Shown here: positions 1 through 6,047 of the stretch, piece by piece | How positions within the stretch are numbered: position 1 is the first letter of the stretch | Layout: each line of letters starts with the position of its first letter | From: an uncultured Collinsella sp. | GTDB taxonomy: Bacteria > Actinomycetota > Coriobacteriia > Coriobacteriales > Coriobacteriaceae | Assembly: GCA_900757265.1 (NCBI GenBank) | Contig: CAAENW010000016.1 | Coordinates: 1-12,600, forward strand | DNA length: 12,600 nt | Direction of reading: 5' to 3' | Position numbers and translations under genes: made by a program | The notes under the pieces: generated by a model | The model's input: the letters and a program-made list of their open reading frames with translations, nothing else | Databases searched by the model: none | Told to the model about the DNA's origin: nothing

Positions 1-1194
1 CTTGCGGGCGGCGTTGCGCGCCTTGCAGGCCTGTTGCGCCTTCTTGACGATCTCGCGGGCGGGCTTGGGATGCTCCTCCAAGTAATCGGCGAGGCCGTCG
101 GTCACGATCTTGAGCGTGAGCGCGCGCATATAGGAGCTACCGAGCTTTGCCTTGGTCTGGCCCTCAAACTGCGGATCGGGCAGCTTGACCGAGATAACGG
201 CCGAAAGGCCCTCGCGCACATCGTCGCCGGTCAGGTTGGCGTCTTTTTCCTTGAGCAGGTTCTGTTTGCGCGCGTAGTCGTTGATCACGCGGGTGAGCGC
301 GGTGCGGAAGCCCTCAAGGTGCATGCCGCCCTCGGGAGTGTAGATGTCGTTGGCGAACGACATGACGTTCTCGCCGTAGCCGCTATTCCACTGCAGGGAA
401 ACCTCAACCTCGCCCATCTTGGCCACAGGCGCGTCCGGATCCGATTTGCCCTCGATGTAGATGGGCTCCTTAAAGGCCTCAGGGACGTCCTTGCCCTCGT
501 TGAGAAACTTGACGAAGTCGACGATGCCGCCCTCGTAGCAAAACTCCTCCACGTGGGGAGTCGCCTCGCGCTCGTCGGTCAGCACGATTTTGAGGTTCTT
601 ATTGAGGAACGCCGTCTCCTGCAGACGGTTGTGCAGCGTATCGAAATCGTAGATGCAGGTCTCGAAGATCTCGTCGTCGGGCCAGAAGGTGACGGTGGTG
701 CCCGTCGAATCCGAGGTGCCCACGACCTCCATCTTCTTGACGGTCTTACCGCGCGAGAATTCCATCTCGTAGGTGTTGCCATCGCGACGAACCTGAACGA
801 CCACGCGCTTGGACAGTGCGTTGACGACGGAGATGCCCACGCCGTGCAGGCCGCCCGAGACCTTATAGGCCGAGTTATCGAACTTACCGCCGGCGTGCAG
901 GATCGTCATGACGACCTCGAGCGTCGGGATCTTTTTAACAGGGTGCTCGTCGACGGGGATGCCGCGCCCGTCGTCGACGACCGTGATGGAGTTGTCGGCG
1001 TGGACCGTCACCTGGATCTCGGTGCAGAAACCGGCCATGGCCTCGTCGACGGAGTTGTCAACGATCTCCCACACCAGGTGATGCAGACCGCTGGCGCTCG
1101 TCGAGCCGATATACATGCCCGGGCGCTTACGAACGGCCTCGAGACCTTCGAGAATCTTAATCTCGCCGCCATCGTAATCGTTTTCGTTTGCCAC
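1..1194 (-). CDS. gyrB: DNA gyrase subunit B, N-terminal part (runs off the window edge)
   Basis: ATPase subunit of the type II topoisomerase that introduces negative supercoils with GyrA. The 398 visible codons cover the GHKL ATPase domain and the transducer domain; the C-terminal TOPRIM part (full GyrB is about 640 residues) lies beyond position 1. Visible motifs: RPGMYIG near residues 24-30, the N box EIVDNSVDEA (43-52, with E43 and N47), the G1 box DDGRGIP (74-80), and the ATP lid with HAGGKFDNSAYKVSGGLHGVG (100-120). The start is GTG at 1194, chosen because an AAGGAGG Shine-Dalgarno sequence lies four bases upstream and because the first residues lead straight into the conserved LEGLEAVRKRPGMYIG block. 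It lies behind a terminator, so it probably has its own promoter rather than belonging to the dnaA-recF transcript. gyrB rather than parE is supported by the position next to recF and the DUF721 gene. Confidence 0.96.
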   Translation of the reverse strand, partial: MANENDYDGGEIKILEGLEAVRKRPGMYIGSTSASGLHHLVWEIVDNSVDEAMAGFCTEIQVTVHADNSITVVDDGRGIPVDEHPVKKIPTLEVVMTILHAGGKFDNSAYKVSGGLHGVGISVVNALSKRVVVQVRRDGNTYEMEFSRGKTVKKMEVVGTSDSTGTTVTFWPDDEIFETCIYDFDTLHNRLQETAFLNKNLKIVLTDEREATPHVEEFCYEGGIVDFVKFLNEGKDVPEAFKEPIYIEGKSDPDAPVAKMGEVEVSLQWNSGYGENVMSFANDIYTPEGGMHLEGFRTALTRVINDYARKQNLLKEKDANLTGDDVREGLSAVISVKLPDPQFEGQTKAKLGSSYMRALTLKIVTDGLADYLEEHPKPAREIVKKAQQACKARNAARK

Positions 1195-1217
1195 ACGTCC
1201 TCCTTCAGTCAAGAAAA

Positions 1218-1246
1218 TGTGTACAGCCTTACTAGTTTATCGTAAA
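1218..1246 (-). promoter_or_regulatory. Possible gyrB promoter
   Basis: On the minus strand, TTTACG (1246-1241) and TACACA (1223-1218) are separated by 17 bases, giving a weak sigma-70-type match that would start transcription about 15-20 bases before the gyrB GTG. The -10 match is only three of six. TAAACT within 1231-1240 is an alternative -10 with no obvious -35. The location between a terminator and gyrB is the main support. Confidence 0.25.
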
Positions 1247-1273
1247 AAAATACCCTCGGGAACGAGGGTATTT
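1244..1273 (-). terminator. Intrinsic terminator after the DUF721 gene
   Basis: An 11-base-pair perfect stem (arms 1248-1258 and 1263-1273, core CGAGGGTA/TACCCTCG) closes a four-base loop. On the minus strand it is followed by a run of T (seven in all, three of them within the stem). The plus-strand side lacks a U tract, so it works in one direction, ending the leftward dnaN-recF-DUF721 transcript 26 bases past the DUF721 stop codon and insulating gyrB. Confidence 0.9.
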
Positions 1274-1299
1274 GGCTCTACAAGGCCACCAGATGCGAT

Positions 1300-1863
1300 T
1301 TAAGGCTCTTTTTTGCTTTGCACGCCCTTGGCCCACTCGGCACTGGCTCTCATGGCGTTCTCGAGGGCCTCGCGCAGTTTTTGGTCTTCGATGGGCGCCA
1401 CTTGGCGCTCGATCTCGGTGCGCTCGGCCTCACTTAGGTCGGCGCGCGGGGCCGGCGGGTGCTCGGTCACGGCCGGGCGTAGGCGCTCCTTGGCGGCGGG
1501 CGGCGTGTGACCGGGCGCGGTGGTTTTGAACACCAGGCCGTCCACATGCGCACCGGCACGCTCCATGCGCGCGCGGATGATCTCGCGCAACAGCGTCATT
1601 TCCTGCGTCCACGAGGGCGAGTCGAGATACACCAGCAGCTCATTGGACTCGGGCAGGTAGCGCAGGCCCGTCACATGCCGCCCCTCGCGCGTGCCCGAGC
1701 ACACCGCGTTCCATGCGCGATAGACCGCGCGCGACTCCTCGGCGGCCTCCATCTGCGCACGGCGCTCAGGCGTCGCCGACGCCAGGATGCGCTGGCGCTC
1801 TGCGTTCAAAAAGCCATTGAAGGCGACCGTTTCGCTCTCGCGCTCGTAATTAGCACGTCTCAC
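1300..1863 (-). CDS. DUF721/DciA-family protein (probable DnaB helicase-loading factor)
   Basis: 187 residues. The DUF721 core spans about residues 45-113: a WNAVCSGTREGRHVTGL segment, a predicted strand LLVYL (76-80), then DSPSWTQEMTLLREIIRARM (81-100), matching the family pattern of W..v.G....ht followed by a hydrophobic strand and S..W..El. A Pro/Ala-rich linker and a charged helical C-terminal tail (about 142-187) follow. In actinobacteria the gene between recF and gyrB is the DciA orthologue (Mycobacterium Rv0004), which works with the replicative helicase at initiation; the function here is inferred from family and position. The start is GTG at 1863, overlapping the recF stop by 14 bases; the AAGGTGGTGAG just upstream could serve as ribosome binding site, and coupling to recF is likely. 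No in-frame ATG is available near the start. Confidence 0.85.
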   Translation of the reverse strand: MRRANYERESETVAFNGFLNAERQRILASATPERRAQMEAAEESRAVYRAWNAVCSGTREGRHVTGLRYLPESNELLVYLDSPSWTQEMTLLREIIRARMERAGAHVDGLVFKTTAPGHTPPAAKERLRPAVTEHPPAPRADLSEAERTEIERQVAPIEDQKLREALENAMRASAEWAKGVQSKKEP

Positions 1864-2956
1864 CCATGCTCACCACCTTGGCTCGATCAAGCAGGTCATC
1901 GGTAAAGTACCCCAGGTTGGTCGTAGTTATGACCGTCTGGATATCATCGCCGATCAGCCGCAGGAAAGCGCCGCGACGCTCGCCGTCGAGCTCGCTCATC
2001 ACGTCGTCCAGAAGCAGCAGTGGGGCGGTGCCCAGGACATCGCGAGCCACGGCAACCTCGGCCACCTTCCAGGACAGCACCAGCGTGCGCTGCTGTCCTT
2101 GGCTGGCAAATGAACGGGCGGAGCGACCAGCCACGGTGAACTCGATCTCGTCGCGATGCGGTCCCACCAACGTCACGCCGCGGCGAATTTCCTCGTCGGC
2201 ATGCTCGTCAAGGGCGGCCAGCATGCGCTCGTACGCCCAGCCCTTCAGCTCTTCGCGATCCTCGACCTGGGGCAAATCCCCCAGCGTGGACGCATAGGTC
2301 ACGTTGGCGGTCTCACCTGACGCCACTTGCCCGTAGGCAGTGTGCACATGGCCCGCCAGCCGGTCGAGCAGGGCCAACCGGTGCACGAGCAGGGCCGAGC
2401 CCGCGCGGGCAATCGAATCGTTCCACGCGCCGAGCATCTCGCGGCAGCACCAGGTCTCCTTGAGCAAGGCGTTACGCTGGGTCACGCAGCGCCCATAGGT
2501 GCTCGCAAGATCGGCATAGCGTGCGCTCAGCTGCATGCCAAAGTCATCGAGGGCGGCTCGGCGCACACTGGCGCCTCGCTTAACCATGTCCAGATGGTCG
2601 GGGCAAAACAGCACGCTCGGCAGAACCCCGCGCACACCGGCGGCAGAGCATCTCTTGCCGTTGCGGCTAAACGAGCGCTTACCGTCCTCCGCGCTCAATC
2701 CCATATCAAGCACGCGGCCGTCGCCCTCGATCCTCAGCTCGACCTTGCACGAGCCCACGCCGTCATGGACGAGCTCGGCTGCGGTCGGATGCCTAAACGA
2801 GGCGCCGCTCGTCAGCAGTTGCAGCGCCTCTATGAGATTGGTCTTTCCCGCCGCGTTGGGTCCCGCAAGTATCGTCACGCCCTCGTCCAGGGCAAGGCGA
2901 TAGCTATCGAAGCTGCGGTAGTGCGCGACGGAAAGATCGCGGGCGAACATGGTCAT
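1850..2956 (-). CDS. recF: DNA replication and repair protein RecF
   Basis: SMC-like ATPase that helps load RecA on gapped DNA and supports restart of stalled forks. 368 residues, normal for the family. Motifs in order: Walker A AGPNAAGKTN (31-40, K38), a VRRAALDDF segment (131-139), VGPHRDEIEF (264-273), the ABC-type signature FASQGQQRT (283-291) and Walker B PLLLLDDVMSELD (312-324). All appear intact. The start at 2956 gives MTMFARDLSVAHYRSF; the ATG six bases downstream (2950) is equally possible. Neither has a recognisable Shine-Dalgarno sequence, and the start lies nine bases past the dnaN stop codon, so translation is probably coupled to dnaN. It overlaps the DUF721 gene downstream. Confidence 0.97.
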   Translation of the reverse strand: MTMFARDLSVAHYRSFDSYRLALDEGVTILAGPNAAGKTNLIEALQLLTSGASFRHPTAAELVHDGVGSCKVELRIEGDGRVLDMGLSAEDGKRSFSRNGKRCSAAGVRGVLPSVLFCPDHLDMVKRGASVRRAALDDFGMQLSARYADLASTYGRCVTQRNALLKETWCCREMLGAWNDSIARAGSALLVHRLALLDRLAGHVHTAYGQVASGETANVTYASTLGDLPQVEDREELKGWAYERMLAALDEHADEEIRRGVTLVGPHRDEIEFTVAGRSARSFASQGQQRTLVLSWKVAEVAVARDVLGTAPLLLLDDVMSELDGERRGAFLRLIGDDIQTVITTTNLGYFTDDLLDRAKVVSMGETC

Positions 2957-2965
2957 GGCGCAGCG

Positions 2966-4069
2966 CTAGATGCGGACCGGCATGACCAGGTACAGGTAGT
3001 TGATCTTGTCGTAGGACTTAAAGATGCCCGCCTGCGAGTAGCTCTTGAGCTCCAGCGTGATCTCCTTCTCCTTGGACAGGGCATTGAGGCAGCCGAAGAT
3101 GTAATGGTAGTTGAAGGCGATGGTACCCGACTCGCCCTCGGCCTCGACATCGATCGTCTCCTGCGCAAGGTCCTGGTCATTGGAAATGGAGGACAGGCCC
3201 ATCTGCCCGTTCTCGACATCGATCTCGAACTTGACGGCGGGGTTGGCGCTCGCGATAACGGCCACGCGCTTGAGGGCGGCGTTAAAGGCGGCGACGTCGA
3301 TCTTGACGCTCGTCACGCACGAATCGGGGATGAGCTGCTTGTAGTTGGGGTACACGCCCTCGATACGGCGCGACACGTAGGTGGTGTTGCCGGCCTCGAA
3401 GACGACCTGGGTGTCGGTAGCCCCGATCATGATGGTCGCCTGGCTGGCCATGATGTTCAGCGCGTCGTTAAAGGCGTCGGCCGGAACGTTGAGCTCAAAG
3501 GAGCCCTCGAGGGTCGAGGTCTCGACCTGCGTATCGCACACGGCCAAGCGGAAGGAATCGGTCGCTACCAGGCGTACGGTGTTGTTCTCGACCTTCATGT
3601 GCACGCCGCCCAGGATGGGGCGAGCCTTGTCGGTCGAGGTGACGCGCCACACGCGGCCGACCATTTCGGACAAGACATCGGTCGGCAGCTCCACGGCACT
3701 CTCGATGGCATAGGCCGGAAACTCGGGGAAGTCATTGGCATCGAGCGTGTTCAGCCTAAAAGAGCTCTTCTCGCAACCAATCAGCACCTGGCGCTCGGAC
3801 AGCTCAAAGGTGACCGGGGCATCGGGGAGGGTCTTGGTGATATTGGAGAGCATCTTACAGGGGATAACCATCTCGCCCTCTTCTTCGACATGCGCCGCGA
3901 TGCGATGACGGATCGAGATAGTGTAGTTAGAGGTCTGGAATTCCAAGATGCCGCCTTGGGCCTTAACGAGCACGCCCGACAGGATGGGAAGGGTGGATGC
4001 CGAAGCGACACCCTTCATAACGACGCCGATGGCTTGTGTAAGCGAGCTCTGGCTGACGGTGAACTTCAT
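2966..4069 (-). CDS. dnaN: DNA polymerase III subunit beta (sliding clamp)
   Basis: Ring-shaped processivity clamp that tethers DNA polymerase III and other clamp-binding proteins to DNA. 367 residues, the usual length, covering three clamp domains. Recognisable motifs: MKFTVSQSSLTQAI at the start, TLPILSGV (26-33), RPILGGV (150-156), ATDSFRLA (169-176), EGVYPNY (237-243) and the C-terminal pocket residues LVMPVRI (361-367). The ATG at 4069 is preceded by GAAAGG at a spacing of about ten bases. The leader is very AT-rich and overlaps the proposed origin-unwinding element, so dnaN may have its own promoter there in addition to read-through from dnaA. recF follows after nine bases. Confidence 0.98.
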   Translation of the reverse strand: MKFTVSQSSLTQAIGVVMKGVASASTLPILSGVLVKAQGGILEFQTSNYTISIRHRIAAHVEEEGEMVIPCKMLSNITKTLPDAPVTFELSERQVLIGCEKSSFRLNTLDANDFPEFPAYAIESAVELPTDVLSEMVGRVWRVTSTDKARPILGGVHMKVENNTVRLVATDSFRLAVCDTQVETSTLEGSFELNVPADAFNDALNIMASQATIMIGATDTQVVFEAGNTTYVSRRIEGVYPNYKQLIPDSCVTSVKIDVAAFNAALKRVAVIASANPAVKFEIDVENGQMGLSSISNDQDLAQETIDVEAEGESGTIAFNYHYIFGCLNALSKEKEITLELKSYSQAGIFKSYDKINYLYLVMPVRI

Positions 4070-4079
4070 CTTTTAATAC

Positions 4080-4137
4080 CTTTCTATAGATATAAATATC
4101 TTAATAATAGTAATAGCACTGACGAAACTGTTGATTA
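4080..4137 (-). other. Putative origin-unwinding element: DnaA box, DnaA-trios, AT-rich DUE
   Basis: Read on the minus strand, the element runs as a DnaA-box-like TAATCAACA (4137-4129, seven of nine against TTATCCACA), a 12-base spacer GTTTCGTCAGTG, five perfect DnaA-trio triplets (4116-4102; CTA TTA CTA TTA TTA, whose complement read 3' to 5' is five [G/A]AT units), then an almost pure A/T stretch to about 4083 that contains the near-palindrome AGATATAAATATCT. This order matches the basal unwinding system described in B. subtilis (DnaA box, GC-containing spacer, DnaA-trios, unwinding region) and lies in the usual place between dnaA and dnaN. The assignment is by pattern only; the same bases also form the dnaN leader. 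Confidence 0.6.
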
Positions 4138-4201
4138 CTCCCTAAGACGCAGGTCAGACCCAGAAAGAGAATCGACAGCAACCTGTGTGCAACAGGGGTG
4201 G

Positions 4202-4295
4202 TTTTCCACGTTCAAAACCTGCGCAAAACTTTTCATCACCGCGAGTTGGGTTTTAGACACCTTATGCCCGTGGTTTCGACAAGTTTTCAACAGGT
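4202..4295. other. DnaA-box-like cluster just downstream of dnaA
   Basis: This part of the 238-base dnaA-dnaN gap holds TTTTCCACG (4202-4210, seven of nine to the canonical box), TTTCGACAA (4274-4282) and TTTTCAACA (4284-4292). The remainder, about 4138-4200, shows no clear signal beyond a small CCTGT/ACAGG inverted pair at about 4182-4196. Likely part of oriC together with the unwinding element at 4080-4137. Confidence 0.5.
4282..4295 (+). other. DnaA-box-like element, copy 1 of a shared 14-mer
   Basis: AGTTTTCAACAGGT on the plus strand. The reverse complement of the same 14 bases occurs twice in the 7401-7745 gap. The core TTTTCAACA matches seven of nine positions of the canonical DnaA box. 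Confidence 0.55.
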
Positions 4296-4307
4296 GTCTC
4301 TATTTCC

Positions 4308-6032
4308 CTACGAGCGCAGTGTAATTTTATCGCGCAGCGACTTGAGGTCTTCGGTGACGGTGCGGTCTTCCTGGATCATCTTCTGGACCTTTTTGTAACT
4401 CGTGCTGACGGTCGAGTGGTTGCGGTTGCCAAATTCGGCGCCCACCGCCGTGGTCGTCATCTCGCACATCTCGATGGCCAGGTAGATAGCGATATGGCGT
4501 GCTTTGGCGATATTGGCGTTGCGACGCGGGCCGATGAGCTCCTCGTGCGTCACGCCGTACTGCTCTTCGATGACGGACTGAACCGTCTGGACGTTGATCT
4601 TTTTGGCCGATGTGTCAAAGTACTGGCTGGCGATGGCGTCGATATCGTCAAAGGTGAGCTCCCCGCCCTCGCGCTCGCGGTCGCCCGCCTCGCCGGCGCA
4701 GCGCTCGCAAAAGCTCTCGAGTTCGCGGATGTTGGTGCCCGAGACCTCGGCCATGTGTTTAAAGTGCTCGTCGGTTAGGTGCCCGCCGTCGCCCCCATAG
4801 GCCGCCAGCAGCGAGTCGTCGCCTGCCTCGGGAGCGGCGACGATGGTGTTCTCGTAATAGCGCTGCAAGATCTTGTATTTCATTTCGTAGCTGGGCTCTG
4901 CGACCAGGCAGAGCATGCCGGCGTTGAAGCGGCTGGTTAGACGCTCGTCCATGCTCAGGTCCTTGGGGGCGCGGTCTGCCGCGATGACGACCTTCTTGTT
5001 GTTGCGGATGAACTCGTCCATGAGCTGGAAAAAGTAGTCCACGCTCGCGCGCTTGCCGATGATGTTTTGGATGTCGTCGATGATGAGCACGTCCACGCCG
5101 TGGTACGCCTGCATGATGGGGGCGTTGCTCTTCTTTTGGCGGTCGAACTCGGTCATCAGGTCGTCCAGATATGCCTGGGAGTTGGCATACTTGACCTTGA
5201 TCTCGGGCGACTTTTCGGCGAGCTCGTTTTTGATGGCAAGCAGCAGGTGCGTCTTGCCCAGGCCCGATTTGCCGTAGATGAACAGTGATGTGCACGTGCC
5301 CCGCTCGTCCGCGAGGGCGGCAAACTTGAGTGCCGAGCGATAGGCATGGCTGTTCTCGGGGCCGTAGACAAAGTTCTCAAAGGTAAATTTTGAGTTCGCG
5401 GCGAGCGGGGCTCCATCCGTATTCTGTTCGGCCGGCGCGGTCGGTGCTGGCATGGGTGAAGCGGGGGTCGCAGCTTGCGTGGATTTAGTTGGCGCTCCGC
5501 CCTTCATCTGGTTCATCATGCGACGAAAATCATCGGCCGAGAGCGTGTTCTTGATTGCAATGCCCGAATCCGCGCCCGTCGTTGCGTCGTGAGCGATGGG
5601 CATGTGCGTGACGGGTGCGTTCGTTGACGTCGCCGCCGCGGTCGGCAACGGTGCCATGGTTTCACGGGAAACATCGCTGTGCTGGTGCCCGATTGTCGGC
5701 ACGTCGCCTGCGGAGGCCGGCGCCGCCGGGGAAGCAGCGGGGGCCGTGGCGGGCGCCGTCGCGGCAGCGGATTCCGTCGCGGCGCCTTGCGGTGCCACGA
5801 TGTCGAGCGCAATCGGTGCAAAGGCGATTTCTTCCAGATAGGCCTCAATGGTCGGCTGATGCTTTTTGAGCTGCGCGATGGCAAAGCGCGAGGGGGCCTC
5901 GATCGTGAGCGTATCTTCGGTTAGGCTTATGGCGCGCGATTGCCCCAGCATGTTGATGAGGCGTGCATCTTGGCCGTCGCGCTGGCAAAAGGCGATGGCA
6001 TCCCCCAGGATGATGCTTGCTTCCTCGTCCAC
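4308..6032 (-). CDS. dnaA: Chromosomal replication initiator protein DnaA
   Basis: AAA+ ATPase that binds DnaA boxes and melts the origin. 574 residues, longer than the usual 440-520 because of domain II. Domain I covers about 1-80. Domain II (84-213) is Ala/Pro/Thr-rich and probably disordered. The AAA+ domain III (about 215-435) shows FENFVYGPENSHAY, Walker A GKSGLGKTH (254-262, K260), Walker B VLIIDD (315-320), sensor I ADRAP (352-356) and the Arg finger in LTSRFN (R368). DNA-binding domain IV (about 480-574) has GPRRNANIAKARHIAIYL and the DnaA signature GNRNHSTVSTSYKKV (535-549), with Asn at the position that is normally Asp in R-D-H. The start is GTG at 6032, preceded by GGGAGAG five bases away; the ATPase gene ends 15 bases upstream, so the two are probably co-transcribed. 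The stop TAG is at 4310-4308. Confidence 0.98.
   Translation of the reverse strand: MDEEASIILGDAIAFCQRDGQDARLINMLGQSRAISLTEDTLTIEAPSRFAIAQLKKHQPTIEAYLEEIAFAPIALDIVAPQGAATESAAATAPATAPAASPAAPASAGDVPTIGHQHSDVSRETMAPLPTAAATSTNAPVTHMPIAHDATTGADSGIAIKNTLSADDFRRMMNQMKGGAPTKSTQAATPASPMPAPTAPAEQNTDGAPLAANSKFTFENFVYGPENSHAYRSALKFAALADERGTCTSLFIYGKSGLGKTHLLLAIKNELAEKSPEIKVKYANSQAYLDDLMTEFDRQKKSNAPIMQAYHGVDVLIIDDIQNIIGKRASVDYFFQLMDEFIRNNKKVVIAADRAPKDLSMDERLTSRFNAGMLCLVAEPSYEMKYKILQRYYENTIVAAPEAGDDSLLAAYGGDGGHLTDEHFKHMAEVSGTNIRELESFCERCAGEAGDREREGGELTFDDIDAIASQYFDTSAKKINVQTVQSVIEEQYGVTHEELIGPRRNANIAKARHIAIYLAIEMCEMTTTAVGAEFGNRNHSTVSTSYKKVQKMIQEDRTVTEDLKSLRDKITLRS
5658..5673 (-). other. Degenerate parS site inside dnaA
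   Basis: On the plus strand the 16 bases GGTTTCACGGGAAACA match the parS consensus TGTTTCACGTGAAACA at 14 of 16 positions. It encodes the peptide VSRET (residues 121-125) in the disordered domain II of DnaA; VSRET is also what a perfect parS encodes in this frame. ParB binding here is inferred, not shown. Confidence 0.5.
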
Positions 6033-6047
6033 TATCTCTCCCGTTCT

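Noticed and set aside
547..561. CACGTG-centred sequence in gyrB
   Set aside because: It shares only the central hexamer with parS; the TTTCA/TGAAA arms are absent.
34..1245. 403-codon plus-strand ORF
   Set aside because: It is antisense to gyrB, whose conserved ATPase motifs are certain, and arises from GC-rich codon structure.
2327..4324. 665-codon plus-strand ORF
   Set aside because: It is antisense to recF, dnaN and the dnaA-dnaN gap; both genes on the other strand have complete family motifs, and this reading shows none.
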